Numbered from the stretch's first letter, positions 42,945 to 52,635 are shown. The stretch: 64,000 nt of DNA from an uncultured Bacteroidales bacterium (GCA_934699095.1 CAKUVI010000001.1:124001-188000); one strand, 5' to 3'. Program-made: numbers and translations. Notes: generated from the letters alone by a model not told the origin.

Positions 42945-43466
42945 TTACAAATACAAATCCACAAGCCCTTCAGGTGTTGTCACTTCCAACACCTTGTTTT
43001 CCCTGTCAACATGTTCTATGAACTGCTGGTTCGCCGGTATCAGTATCTCCTTGCCATCTTTTTCTACGCGCATTATCGGATTGTTCGTCAATTCCATGAA
43101 GTCAACACATGTTCCGATGTGGCCCAAGTTCTTGTCGATAACCTGAAAACCGATCACTTCATGGAAGTAGAATCTGTTGCCGGTGAGCTTCGGAAGAGAC
43201 GACATAGGCAGGTACAAGTCGGCCTGCACAAATTCCTGCACATTTTCAACATCTACGTCCTCGAATTTGATTATGAACTGGTTTTTGCCACGATATTGGA
43301 TTTTTTCAATTATGTAAGGGAGCTTTTCTCCGTCAAAATCCACAAACACGGATTGCAGCGACTGGTATTTTTCGCAGTCGTCAACATCAAAAAAGGCACA
43401 CAACTCGCCTTTTATTCCAAAAGGTTTTGTTAGTGTGCCTAAATAGTAGAATTTCTCTTCTGCCAT
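42945..43466 (-). CDS. rimM: 16S rRNA processing protein RimM
   Basis: RimM helps 30S head assembly near S19. The 173-residue product has the beta-barrel N-terminal domain (YYLGTLTKPFGIKGELCAFF) and a PRC-barrel C-terminal domain (FYFHEVIGFQVIDKNLGHIG, IPANQQFIEHVDRENKVLEV). The ATG at 43466 (MAEEKF) is used, not a TTG 9 bases earlier. It lies 14 bases after rpsP, the classical order. Confidence 0.94.
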   Translation of the reverse strand: MAEEKFYYLGTLTKPFGIKGELCAFFDVDDCEKYQSLQSVFVDFDGEKLPYIIEKIQYRGKNQFIIKFEDVDVENVQEFVQADLYLPMSSLPKLTGNRFYFHEVIGFQVIDKNLGHIGTCVDFMELTNNPIMRVEKDGKEILIPANQQFIEHVDRENKVLEVTTPEGLVDLYL

Positions 43467-43480
43467 AACAGACAAGCGTA

Positions 43481-44050
43481 CTATTCTGCAGCTTGTTCAG
43501 CCTCAGGAGCAGCTGGAGCCTCTTCGGCAGCAGCCTCTGCAGCTGCGGCTTCAGCGGCCTCTTGGGCAGCCTTTGCCTGTGCAGCAGCGATTTCAGCAGC
43601 CTTGGCAGCCACTTTTGCGGAGATGGCCTCTTTTACCTTTGTTTCTGCAGCCAAACGCTCGCTTACAACTTTCTTCTTGGCATCTCTTTCCTTGATCTCA
43701 ACCTCTTTCAACTTGGAGTTCTTTTCCTGTTTCCAAGCTTCGAATTTGCGTTGAGCTTCGTTTTCGCTGAATGCGCCCTTTGCTACACCGCCTTTGAGGT
43801 GTTTCATCATGTAAACGCCTTCGCGTTTGAGAATCGAACGGGCTGTGTCTGAAGGAGTTGCACCTACTTCTACCCAATACAATGCTCTCTCAAAATTGAT
43901 GTTGATAGTTGCAGGATTGGTCAGTGGGTTGTATGTGCCAAGATCCTCGATAAAACGTCCGTCACGTGGTGCACGACCATCCGCAATTACAAGGTGATAA
44001 AAAGGTTGGTTCTTTTTACCGCGTCTTTGTAATCTGATTCTTGTTGCCAT
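43481..44050 (-). CDS. rpsP: 30S ribosomal protein S16 with a long Ala-rich tail
   Basis: The first 80 residues are canonical S16 (ATRIRLQRRGKKNQPFYHLV, then YVMKHLKGG-like YMMKHLKGGVAKG). The remaining 110 residues form a charged, then Ala/Glu-rich helical extension (AQAKAAQEAAEAAAAEAAAE), making the protein 189 residues long, well above the usual 80-100. Long S16 tails occur in Bacteroidetes. It is cotranscribed with rimM from a -7 element at 44085-44092. Confidence 0.95.
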   Translation of the reverse strand: MATRIRLQRRGKKNQPFYHLVIADGRAPRDGRFIEDLGTYNPLTNPATININFERALYWVEVGATPSDTARSILKREGVYMMKHLKGGVAKGAFSENEAQRKFEAWKQEKNSKLKEVEIKERDAKKKVVSERLAAETKVKEAISAKVAAKAAEIAAAQAKAAQEAAEAAAAEAAAEEAPAAPEAEQAAE

Positions 44051-44084
44051 AATACTTTAAATTTAAGTTTATAAAAATCGGCGG

Positions 44085-44092
44085 CAAAAATA
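44085..44092 (-). promoter_or_regulatory. -7 promoter element of rpsP-rimM
   Basis: The minus strand reads TATTTTTG, 35 bases upstream of the rpsP ATG. Confidence 0.6.
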
Positions 44093-44123
44093 CAAAAAAT
44101 ATTCTTTCTATTCTCTTGACTTT

Positions 44124-45161
44124 TTAATTTTCTACCTTTTTTCTTTCTTCCAGCCTTATGTAAATCGGAAGATGATCAGAAAAACCTCCAATATAGCGAG
44201 GTCCTGAATATGTTCTGTGGTTTTTCCACCCACCGTATTTTTCATCTGCCTCCAATAAAAAATCTTCCTCAAAGATGACTGCCCCACCTGAAATGACCAC
44301 CCCCTTTTCGGAGAAAATCAATCCTTTTGTTACAATTATCTGATCCAAACACCCCCAAAAATCTTCGTGCTTGTGTGTCCCTGATACCTTTTTCCCCCTT
44401 ATCCCCAAGACCAAATTATATAGCATCCCATTTTCTTCACCATTGTATTCCTCAGCTCCCAATATCTTCCTCAAACTCTCGTTGTCAGCATAGTCGTTGA
44501 AATCACCCATTACCAATATTTTTGCCTTCTCATTTTTTCCTATGATGCTGTCTATTACATTCCTCAAAGTGCTTGCGTAGTGGTTGCGCTTTGGAACAGT
44601 GGCTGCGTAACCTCCGTACCTCGACGTCCAATGGTTTACAAATATGTCTAAAGTGTCTCCTTCCACTAATTCCACTGTAACCTGCAATATGTCGCGGTTT
44701 TTTGTGCTTGGCTCAAATGGAAAAACGACAGGTATTTTTCTATGATTCAAAATGTTGACACTGTCTTTCCTGTATAATAAAGCAACATCAACACCCCTTC
44801 GGTCAGGCGATTCATAATGGACATACCCGTAATTGTATCGTTTTAACGGTGTCCGATAACACAAGTCTTTTACAACTTGTTCGTTCTCTATCTCGGCCAG
44901 ACCCACTATCCACGGCGGCTCCCCCTCCCCGGCAGCTATTATAACCTTGCTTGTCATACTCACTTTTCTGTAATATTTTTTGTATGTCCAGTGGTACAGT
45001 CCTGTTGGTGTGAAATCACCATCGGATTTTACACTGTCTTTTGACGGATGAAACAGATTCTCAACATTGTAGAACATCACCTTCTTAACCCCTTCACTTG
45101 ATTGCGAATAAACACAATTTATTGAGAAACAATAAAATAACAATAAGATTTTCGTTTTCAT
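44124..45161 (-). CDS. Secreted endonuclease/exonuclease/phosphatase-family protein
   Basis: This 345-residue protein has a signal peptide (ILLLFYCFSINCVYS) and the EEP fold motifs: VMFYNVENLF at the start, VGLAEIENEQV with the metal-binding Glu, LVMGDFNDYAD and SDHLPIYIRL near the end. It could be a secreted nuclease or phosphodiesterase. A -7 element TATATTTG lies at 45193-45200. It is divergent from the next gene. Confidence 0.9.
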   Translation of the reverse strand: MKTKILLLFYCFSINCVYSQSSEGVKKVMFYNVENLFHPSKDSVKSDGDFTPTGLYHWTYKKYYRKVSMTSKVIIAAGEGEPPWIVGLAEIENEQVVKDLCYRTPLKRYNYGYVHYESPDRRGVDVALLYRKDSVNILNHRKIPVVFPFEPSTKNRDILQVTVELVEGDTLDIFVNHWTSRYGGYAATVPKRNHYASTLRNVIDSIIGKNEKAKILVMGDFNDYADNESLRKILGAEEYNGEENGMLYNLVLGIRGKKVSGTHKHEDFWGCLDQIIVTKGLIFSEKGVVISGGAVIFEEDFLLEADEKYGGWKNHRTYSGPRYIGGFSDHLPIYIRLEERKKVEN

Positions 45162-45192
45162 ACTAAATATTTTTTTGTTTTCTTTTCAAATG

Positions 45193-45200
45193 CAAATATA
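45193..45200 (-). promoter_or_regulatory. -7 promoter element of the EEP-family gene
   Basis: The minus strand reads TATATTTG, matching TAnnTTTG, 32 bases upstream of the ATG. Confidence 0.55.
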
Positions 45201-45277
45201 CAACAAAAATACTCCTTTGTCAAGTATTAATTTTTTTTGTTATGAAAAAAGTTGTTCTTCAATCTTTTCGTTTTTAT

Positions 45278-45285
45278 TATATTTG
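45278..45285 (+). promoter_or_regulatory. -7 promoter element of the large secreted protein gene
   Basis: TATATTTG, matching TAnnTTTG, lies 35 bases before the ATG at 45320. Confidence 0.55.
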
Positions 45286-45319
45286 CTAAATGATTAGTCT
45301 TGAATAAAATTATGCTGTT

Positions 45320-47782
45320 ATGAATATAAAATCTACATCATTTCTTGTTTGTATTGTGCTGTGTTTCAGTGTTTTATTGAATGCGCAGACCGAAAATCAG
45401 TATTCAGGTTTCAATCCAGAAAAACTAAAGGAAAATGCAAAATACACTAAAAATTTTGCACCTAATAATTATGACGAGAAGGTGTTGTATCAGTGCTTCA
45501 CTGAAATGGTTGATTTGGCACGCCAACAATACCGTTTCCTGCCGAAATTGAAACACGACATCCAACTTGATTCAACAGCTCAATTCCAAGCTGATTATCA
45601 AGCTGTTAAAGATGAGAAAACATTGGAAAACAATGCACCATACAAGACCACGTATTTCCGTCTGCGCAAATACGGTCTCTCTGGCAATGGTGAAGAGCTG
45701 GTGACTAAAGCCAAGGCTTATTTGGGTGAGACCGAATATTCATACTATGACTTGTCTCTAAACCTTCTCCAGTCAATCCTGAAGAATGTCAAAACAGCAG
45801 ATGTACTTCTTAACGAGAAATACACTTATATGGGATTCGGATTCAACACTGATAATCTGATGAAAAGCATGTATGCTTCAATAGTCCTTGGCAACGACAG
45901 GACTTTTAACAATTACAAGGCTGGATTCAACGTTAAGGATCTCCCATATACGAGAACACAAGCCGGTCTCAAAGGTTATGATGATAAAATATGCAAAAAA
46001 TGCGCTTCAGAACCTGGTTTGGAAGTCCTTTCTGAGTATTTTTCTGTGAACAAAAACGGTGAGATCTATATCAATTGTGACAATTATAAGGAATTAAAAC
46101 GCTTGATCGGAAAAGAAGGTGATGCCATCGCTCTTGACTTTGTGCAGGAAGGCCAATATGATTGTGGTAAAATTGAAGCCGATTATGACTTATATCACCG
46201 TGGTGTTGTCACTAAACCTATAACTTTCGAGAAAATGTTCGCCGCAAATGAAAACACAAACCTTAAATCTGGCAAGCTTATAGCTAAAATAGGTACCCTT
46301 CCTGAAGGTATCTCCGATGACAAAAATCTCGAAATCTATGTGCTTGTGCTTAAAGAAGGCACTCGTGTCTGCAGAACGGTGTTTCCGAAACGCATTGAAT
46401 CAAAAGGCGCTGACTATACTGAAAAGATCAATTTTATCAAAGATGAAAAAGGAATAAAAAGCACCGGCGATTGGGTGATTGCCCCTGAAGACGGTTTCGT
46501 GAGCAAAACTTTCCCCTACGAAGCTAAAAAGACCGATTATACCGCTGCAGGCTTTAATTTGGACAAACAAGACAAGAATCTGCCCAAGTATAAGGTTAAC
46601 AGCGTTGAACTTGTCTCTCATGTCTCTCCCGATTACTATCAAGACCCTGCCTATAAGCCTATAATGGAAAAGAGAGCTAACAATATAAAGAAAGACCTCC
46701 AAAGATTCTTCCCCGGTGTTGATATTAAATTGGTGTATGATTATGGTTGGGATACTTTTAAGGAGACTGTCACTCAAGATGGCGAATACTATGATCTCAG
46801 TTTCAAGACTTTGGAGGAAGCGGCTAAGGAACTTCGCCTTTACAACCGTTATGCCGCTAAATACTTGGATTCCGCATATTTGGCACCTCTCCGCTTTATG
46901 GAGCTTCGCGAATCTGTGACTTATTACGCAGATTCCCCTGCTTCCGAAGAAGACTTTGCAGTGTGGAAATTCAATAATGCCGTTAAGAATGTGAAAAATC
47001 TCGGTTTTGCTATGTCTGTTGAAAACTATATTCTAAAGCAAGTTGAAGCCGGTAAATTCACCGCTTCTTCACTGGAGAAACTGGAGATTCCTTTCAAGAA
47101 AGAGTATCAGACACTACTCAACAACAAACTTTATGCACAGTGTTTCAAGAGCTCAAAAGTCACTCCTGCAATGTCTGAGACGATGTCGAAAATTTTCAAT
47201 CTCAATCCTGCAAATCAGATTCTGCTGTATAACACAACGGTAAGTGATGTTATGGCTGCAAAGATCAACACCACGGCCGACATTACCAAAACCCAGGCTG
47301 CCATCGATAAACTCTACACTATACCTTCAATTCCCAAGGACAGGGTTAACAGCTTGAATCTCGAATATCAGTTCAAGGTTATAAATTACTTGGATACAAT
47401 GCCTGTCACCACAGAAACGACAGCTTTGCTGAATTCAACATACCAAAAAATCAAGGAGATCAGAAATCCAAAGATGGACAGTTGGAAAAACGCTTTCAAA
47501 CTTGCGTCCTATTTCAACAAACGTCACGATTATATGTATTCTATCTCCATCATGACACCATTCCTTGATGACCCGGCAATTTCCGAGGATTTCATTTTCT
47601 CGTATATCTCCCTTGCTGCTCACCGCGATGACACTTACCTTTCTTCACTTTTCACCAAGGCAGTCAAGTTAGGCGCCGAGAAAAATCCAGCCCGTCTGTG
47701 CGGATTGATTGACAAGCTCCCGACGAGCATTTTTGAAAACGAGGAAGCTAAAAAAATCATTTGTAAGGCATGCAACAGATAA
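45320..47782 (+). CDS. Large secreted protein with a possible N-terminal CAP-like domain
   Basis: This 820-residue protein has a signal peptide (FLVCIVLCFSVLLNAQ). Residues 50-200 (CFTEMVDLARQQYRFLPKLK, then YTYMGFGFNTDNLMKSMYAS) have the rough layout of a CAP/SCP domain, in which a helix with MVDLAR-like conserved residues precedes a GFGFN strand, but the match is weak. The rest is not recognised, though it includes a pair CKKC (CKKCASEP near residue 222) and a Lys/Tyr-rich C-terminal helical part. It overlaps rluD by 13 bases. The function is unknown. Confidence 0.6.
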   Translation: MNIKSTSFLVCIVLCFSVLLNAQTENQYSGFNPEKLKENAKYTKNFAPNNYDEKVLYQCFTEMVDLARQQYRFLPKLKHDIQLDSTAQFQADYQAVKDEKTLENNAPYKTTYFRLRKYGLSGNGEELVTKAKAYLGETEYSYYDLSLNLLQSILKNVKTADVLLNEKYTYMGFGFNTDNLMKSMYASIVLGNDRTFNNYKAGFNVKDLPYTRTQAGLKGYDDKICKKCASEPGLEVLSEYFSVNKNGEIYINCDNYKELKRLIGKEGDAIALDFVQEGQYDCGKIEADYDLYHRGVVTKPITFEKMFAANENTNLKSGKLIAKIGTLPEGISDDKNLEIYVLVLKEGTRVCRTVFPKRIESKGADYTEKINFIKDEKGIKSTGDWVIAPEDGFVSKTFPYEAKKTDYTAAGFNLDKQDKNLPKYKVNSVELVSHVSPDYYQDPAYKPIMEKRANNIKKDLQRFFPGVDIKLVYDYGWDTFKETVTQDGEYYDLSFKTLEEAAKELRLYNRYAAKYLDSAYLAPLRFMELRESVTYYADSPASEEDFAVWKFNNAVKNVKNLGFAMSVENYILKQVEAGKFTASSLEKLEIPFKKEYQTLLNNKLYAQCFKSSKVTPAMSETMSKIFNLNPANQILLYNTTVSDVMAAKINTTADITKTQAAIDKLYTIPSIPKDRVNSLNLEYQFKVINYLDTMPVTTETTALLNSTYQKIKEIRNPKMDSWKNAFKLASYFNKRHDYMYSISIMTPFLDDPAISEDFIFSYISLAAHRDDTYLSSLFTKAVKLGAEKNPARLCGLIDKLPTSIFENEEAKKIICKACNR

Positions 47783-48798
47783 AAAATCAAGAAGAGAGGG
47801 ACGAACTATACGAACATTTTCATTTTGATGTTCCTCCTGGAACTTCAATGCTGCGGATTGACAAGTATTTGTTCAACTTGATTGCCAATACCTCCCGCAA
47901 CAAAGTGCAACAGGCAGCAAAAGCCGATTGTATTCTTGTGAACGGTATGCCAGTTAAGCAGAATTACAAGGTACGGCCGGGTGATTCCATATCTGTGTTG
48001 ATGCCAAATCCGCCTAATGATACGGAAATAATTCCTGAAAATATTCCTCTCAATATTGTTTTTGAGGATAAAGATCTGCTTATCATCAACAAACCTGCTG
48101 GAATGGTGGTGCACCCAGCGTACGGAAACTATACTGGAACACTTGTGAACGCTCTGTACTACTACCTTAAAGATGAAAAATTGGAGGATGGCTCCCCGAT
48201 GAAACCTCTCCTCGTTCATCGAATCGACAAAAACACTTCGGGCCTTTTGGCAGTCACAAAGAATGAGCTTGCTCAAATGCGTCTCGCAAAAACATTCTTT
48301 GATCATGATCTTGAACGAAAATATCTTGCCTTAGTGTGGGGCAATTTCGACGAGGATTCTGGTACTATCGTGGGTAATATCGGTCGTAATCCCAAAGATC
48401 GTATGGTGATGACTGTTTTTCCAGAAGGAAGTGACCAAGGAAAACACGCGGTAACACATTGGCGTGTCGTTGAAAGATTTGGGTATGTGACCCTCATCGA
48501 ATGTCAACTTGAAACCGGTCGTACCCACCAAATCCGCGCCCACCTCCAATCAATCGGACATCCGCTTTTTAATGATGAATCTTACGGTGGTAACAAAATT
48601 CTGAAAGGGACCACTTTTACCAAATATCAACAGTTTGTGAGGAATTGTTTCACTATAATGCCAAGACAAGCACTTCATGCTAAATCACTCGGCTTTAAAC
48701 ACCCTATTACAGGTAAACAAATCTATTTTGAATCTGAACTGCCAGAGGATTTTGCAACTGTTCTTGATAAATGGCGGATGTACTCAAAAAATCAGTAA
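47770..48798 (+). CDS. rluD: RluA/RluD-family 23S rRNA pseudouridine synthase
   Basis: The product has 342 residues with an N-terminal S4 RNA-binding domain (SMLRIDKYLFNLIANTSRNK) and a catalytic domain with the Asp in LLVHRIDKNTSGLLAV near residue 151, and ETGRTHQIRAHLQSIGHP. RluD modifies helix 69 of 23S rRNA; the exact sites are inferred by family. It begins inside the end of the previous gene and its stop overlaps the convergent gene by 7 bases. Confidence 0.93.
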   Translation: MQQIKNQEERDELYEHFHFDVPPGTSMLRIDKYLFNLIANTSRNKVQQAAKADCILVNGMPVKQNYKVRPGDSISVLMPNPPNDTEIIPENIPLNIVFEDKDLLIINKPAGMVVHPAYGNYTGTLVNALYYYLKDEKLEDGSPMKPLLVHRIDKNTSGLLAVTKNELAQMRLAKTFFDHDLERKYLALVWGNFDEDSGTIVGNIGRNPKDRMVMTVFPEGSDQGKHAVTHWRVVERFGYVTLIECQLETGRTHQIRAHLQSIGHPLFNDESYGGNKILKGTTFTKYQQFVRNCFTIMPRQALHAKSLGFKHPITGKQIYFESELPEDFATVLDKWRMYSKNQ

Positions 48799-49592
48799 AG
48801 CAGTTTTTTTTGAAACAACGCCCCACTTGTGGTTATGTAGTATATTTTGCTGCCTGATATTAGAAAATCTGTTATTTCAGTTGCATCTATCCCTGCGTTT
48901 AACTCCTCGATTTTCAAGGGATTGTTCACGCTTGGGATGCTGTATCTGTATATTTTTGAACCTTGAACATAGTAGAAGGCGTCTTTGTGCAATTGCACCG
49001 CCCGTATGTCTTGCAACGGAATATATCTCTCAAAAGTACCATAAATGTCAAAAAAACAGACACCATTCAGCGTATCGGTTAACATTATGCGTTGATTTGG
49101 CACGATTTGCATATCCGAGGGATTGAATTCAACAGGGAAATTGATTCTGGCACTTGTTATGACCTCCAGGTTTAGATCGGTGATTGTGAGCTCCTTCTTT
49201 ATGTTGTCAAATATCACAATCCGGTCTGAACTGCCCATTGCAGCTAAACTTATGTCCATCCAGTTTTTCTCGAAAAGGCTCAGGGGGCTGCCGATAACTG
49301 ACAAACTGCTGTTTAATAAAGTGATATATCCGCTTTCGGTATTCAGAAGCAGTATTTTTGTACCAATGCTTGCATCTGTGTTCTCTATTATTCCTAATGT
49401 TGGATTGTCATAGGTCAGCATTTTTTCTCCTGTCGAGCTGTATTTGGTGATTGCCGAGCCTTTTGTGATATATATGTAGCCATTAATATCGCAAGTTAGT
49501 GAACTGTGACTGTCACAGTCTAAAAAAAGTCGCTCTTGAGCGTGCGCGACGTTCAGAGCGACTATAATAAGAAATAGGAGTGTCTTTTTCAT
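48792..49592 (-). CDS. Secreted protein of unknown function, possibly beta-propeller
   Basis: This 266-residue protein has a signal peptide (MKKTLLFLIIVALNVAHAQ). The rest has repeated short strands such as DINGYIYITKGSAITKYSST and GVCFFDIYGTFERYIPL, consistent with an NHL/six-bladed propeller layout, but the match is only by eye. It starts directly after the porin-like gene, so they form a two-gene unit. The role may be tied to the outer membrane. Confidence 0.55.
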   Translation of the reverse strand: MKKTLLFLIIVALNVAHAQERLFLDCDSHSSLTCDINGYIYITKGSAITKYSSTGEKMLTYDNPTLGIIENTDASIGTKILLLNTESGYITLLNSSLSVIGSPLSLFEKNWMDISLAAMGSSDRIVIFDNIKKELTITDLNLEVITSARINFPVEFNPSDMQIVPNQRIMLTDTLNGVCFFDIYGTFERYIPLQDIRAVQLHKDAFYYVQGSKIYRYSIPSVNNPLKIEELNAGIDATEITDFLISGSKIYYITTSGALFQKKLLY

Positions 49593-51029
49593 TTAGAATT
49601 TGTATCCTATGGTTGCCACAATACCGTGTGCCTTTGTGTTGAGCATTCCAGGTGCTCCAACAGGGTCGTAAATCCAGTATGTGTTCTTTTCCATTTTCAT
49701 TACATAAGCCAAATCTCCAAAGAAGTGTTTGCCTTTCAGACCCAAACCTGCTGAAATATAGTGGGTGTTGTTGTCTGTTCCTGTCAATTTGAAAGGTGAT
49801 GATTTGAATCTGTAGCCGGCACGCACCGACAATACTTGCGTGATGTTGAACTCACCTCCCACACGGAAATTGTGTGATGCACCATATTTGTCTTTAATAT
49901 TTTGATTTTCAACGATGTAGTCGTAATCATCAGCATAGAGATTTGCCATACCATAGTTTTGATATTCGTATTCTCCAGATATAAATGCCCGTTTAAGGAT
50001 TATGAATGATGCTCCAACGTTGAATTTGAACGGTGCTGTGAAAGCGAATCTGCTGTAATTGGTGTAGGAGTCGGAATTGGTGTTTCCATTTGAATAGTTG
50101 GCTTCGAGTGTCCTTGTGAAATCATCCCTGATTCGCCAATAATAGGTTGGTGTGTGGATGCCCAATCCGATTCTTACGAAATCCACAGGCTGGTAGATTA
50201 CGCCGACCTTGAGGTTGATACCTGTTCCGGTGTTCCTCTGTTCAGATGTCATGGTGTAGTTCCTGATTCCTTGGAGATGAGGCTCTTCGGCAGGCCTTTC
50301 GGCGTGCGTTGTGACCTCCTTGAAATCTATGAACGGGAATCCGATTGTAGCTCCAATGTACAACTTGTCGTCGTAGTTTCCGCCAAATGTGAATGTCATT
50401 TCATCTATAGAACCTTTTCTTACAACTAAACCGCTTTGGTCGATTCTGTTGCCGTCGAATGGACTATAATACATATCCTCTGTTCCTGGCAATGTGTCAA
50501 TCAGCCAGTTGTTCCAGGCTAAATAACCATCTCCAGACAAATTGTTGTAGTTCATGCCATTTACATTGTCCACAACTTGGTTCATGATAGTGGAATTTGC
50601 TGATTGTGAATATCTGAATGTGTTGTTGTAATCAGCAATTCTGTTGTATCCGAACCCGAACTGCCATGAGCGCCAGTTGTTGTCTTTTGAGATAGTCGAT
50701 TTCAGCACAATGCCGCATTGGGGGAATGTGTATTGGGTTCTCTTTGCATTGTTCAAGCTTCCGTTGTACAGGAATGAAGATTGTCCGAATGACAGGCTGA
50801 AGGGGGTTATGCTTACCTCGCTGCGCTTGTACAATCCGATGGAAGCAGGGTTCGTGCTCACTGCCGAGAAATCGCCGCCAGTGGTTCCGAATGCTCCACC
50901 AGCGCCCATGAACCGCGCAGTTCCCAAATAATCCGACTGTGAAAAGAGATACGCTTCATAATCTCCTTGCGCTTTTACGATGCCTGTTAATCCGATGACT
51001 AACAATATTAATGTCGCAATCTTTTTCAT
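49593..51029 (-). CDS. FadL/OmpP1-family outer-membrane transport protein
   Basis: This 478-residue protein has a signal peptide (IATLILLVIGLTGIVKAQ) and the family start ARFMGAGGAFGTTGGDFSAV followed by STNPASIGLYKRSEV, as in FadL/TodX outer-membrane channels and PorV-like proteins. The C-terminal strand ends ATIGYKF. It probably moves hydrophobic substrates across the outer membrane. The next gene starts at the base after its stop, so they are cotranscribed. Confidence 0.88.
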   Translation of the reverse strand: MKKIATLILLVIGLTGIVKAQGDYEAYLFSQSDYLGTARFMGAGGAFGTTGGDFSAVSTNPASIGLYKRSEVSITPFSLSFGQSSFLYNGSLNNAKRTQYTFPQCGIVLKSTISKDNNWRSWQFGFGYNRIADYNNTFRYSQSANSTIMNQVVDNVNGMNYNNLSGDGYLAWNNWLIDTLPGTEDMYYSPFDGNRIDQSGLVVRKGSIDEMTFTFGGNYDDKLYIGATIGFPFIDFKEVTTHAERPAEEPHLQGIRNYTMTSEQRNTGTGINLKVGVIYQPVDFVRIGLGIHTPTYYWRIRDDFTRTLEANYSNGNTNSDSYTNYSRFAFTAPFKFNVGASFIILKRAFISGEYEYQNYGMANLYADDYDYIVENQNIKDKYGASHNFRVGGEFNITQVLSVRAGYRFKSSPFKLTGTDNNTHYISAGLGLKGKHFFGDLAYVMKMEKNTYWIYDPVGAPGMLNTKAHGIVATIGYKF

Positions 51030-51067
51030 TTTTCTGATGTTTTTCGGTTTTTTTACTTTACTTTTAT

Positions 51068-52609
51068 TTATCTTCTTCCACCACCGTGTGATGAGCCAGA
51101 ACTGCTGTGTGAGCTTGATGAACTGCTGTATGAAGAGTGTGAACTGCTTGATGATGAACTATATGAGGAACGGGATGAACTGCCTGAGCTGTAGGAAGAG
51201 CGGCTGCTTGACGGTGAACTGTAAGATGAGCGAGATGAACTGCTTGATGGTGAGCTGTAAGAAGAGCGGCTGCTTGAAGGAGAACTGTAAGATGAACGTG
51301 TTGAGCTGCTGGGTGAGCTATATGATGATCTCGTTGAACTGCTTGAAGGTGTTGAGTAGGATCTGGAACTTGAAGAGCTGTTTGTAGTTGTTCTTCTCGG
51401 TGATGAATTATAGGATGATCCGCTTCCAGAAGGTGTTGTCACTTTACGTTCAATAACCTTGGTGGTTGTGGCAGGACGTGAGGTGGTAGTCGTTGTTGTC
51501 GTTGCAGGACGTGTAGTGGTTGTAGTTGTAGTTGGGCGTGTAACCGTTGTGTTGGCAGGACGGGTTGTGGCAGGACGAGAAGTGCTTGGAGTTGTTGTTG
51601 CATCTGTGCGGCCTATTGCAGTTGATGAAGTTTGTGATTGGATATTTGAAGGCTGCGCATTGTTTGTGGTTGTCGTGTTGTTAAGTGAGTTGCGTGAGTT
51701 TGTGTGTATCGTTGATGTGCCTCCGGCAGTTGATGCTGAAGTGCTGCCTGAGAGTGCCTCGTAGCGTTGGTTGAATGATACAGGAGATGAGGCTACAGAA
51801 TAGTGGTTGTTGGTCTCTGTGTTGCCAAAGGCAAGGTTCGAGTTCTTTACATCGTAATCGTCAGGGCGTTTAGCGCGGTTTCCATCGGTTGAGTTACCTA
51901 CAGAAAGACCTATGTTATTGCGGTGTCCGTAGTAATAGCTGTGGTTCTGGTCATGATTGTTGTGATAGTAGTCAATGGCCATGTGATCATAGTGGTGGTG
52001 ATGATGATAACCGCCCCAATGATAGTAAGGATCATACCAGCCCCAACCATAGTGGAATCCATAGTCATACCAGTAAGGTGAATAGTAGTAAGGACGGTAG
52101 TAGTAGCTTGGCCACCACCAGTTGTAACCCATATAAATGCTTAATCCCCAGTTGGATGGATAGTAATCATACCAATACATGTTTGTGAAATAGGGATCAT
52201 AGTAACCCCAGCCAGTGTAATAGTTGTTGTGGAACCTGCGAATCCTGGATGAATAGTAATAATCGTATTGGTCGTCAGGATCGTATGAATATGAAACTGA
52301 AGCTGTTGCTGGTGTCTCTTCTTCAACTACCTCCATGTAGGTGGTGACAACAGGTTCTGCCTGACCAGGATAGTAGGTCAGAGTCCTGAGAAGGTTCCCG
52401 TTTTCGTCTGTTTCATAAACAATGGAGTCAGCCTGAACCTCTGAAACGGAGGCGTCATGCTTGCTTGAGCTGTTGATTGTTTTGCCAACAGCTTGTGATT
52501 TTGCCCTTGAATCGACGTAGATGTCGTCATAATAGGCGAAATTGGCAGTTGAACATGCTGATAACAGGCAGGTTACTACACTTAAGGTTATTAAAATTTG
52601 TTTTTTCAT
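51068..52609 (-). CDS. Low-complexity lipoprotein with Tyr/Trp/His-rich and Ser-rich repeat regions
   Basis: This 513-residue protein starts with a lipoprotein signal (ILITLSVVTCLLSAC). Residues 110-240 are rich in Tyr, Trp, His and Asp (YYYRPYYYSPYWYDYG, YHWGGYHHHHHYDH). A Thr/Ala stretch follows (TTTTTTRPATTTTTTTSRPA), and the C-terminal 130 residues are Ser/Tyr/Arg repeats of SSYSSPSSS type. A short Tyr-rich motif also occurs in several Bacteroidetes surface proteins. The ATG at 52609 is chosen because AGGAGGA precedes it. No homologue is recognised. The aromatic and Ser-rich parts suggest a surface fibre or matrix component, which is inference. Confidence 0.7.
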   Translation of the reverse strand: MKKQILITLSVVTCLLSACSTANFAYYDDIYVDSRAKSQAVGKTINSSSKHDASVSEVQADSIVYETDENGNLLRTLTYYPGQAEPVVTTYMEVVEEETPATASVSYSYDPDDQYDYYYSSRIRRFHNNYYTGWGYYDPYFTNMYWYDYYPSNWGLSIYMGYNWWWPSYYYRPYYYSPYWYDYGFHYGWGWYDPYYHWGGYHHHHHYDHMAIDYYHNNHDQNHSYYYGHRNNIGLSVGNSTDGNRAKRPDDYDVKNSNLAFGNTETNNHYSVASSPVSFNQRYEALSGSTSASTAGGTSTIHTNSRNSLNNTTTTNNAQPSNIQSQTSSTAIGRTDATTTPSTSRPATTRPANTTVTRPTTTTTTTRPATTTTTTTSRPATTTKVIERKVTTPSGSGSSYNSSPRRTTTNSSSSSRSYSTPSSSSTRSSYSSPSSSTRSSYSSPSSSRSSYSSPSSSSSRSSYSSPSSSRSSYSSGSSSRSSYSSSSSSSHSSYSSSSSSHSSSGSSHGGGRR

Positions 52610-52635
52610 AGTGTCCTCCTTATTCCTTATTTTAT

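Noticed and set aside
42757..43146. 129-codon plus-strand frame in the TPM gene
   Set aside because: It is an alternative frame of the Gly-rich repeats and runs into rimM antisense sequence.
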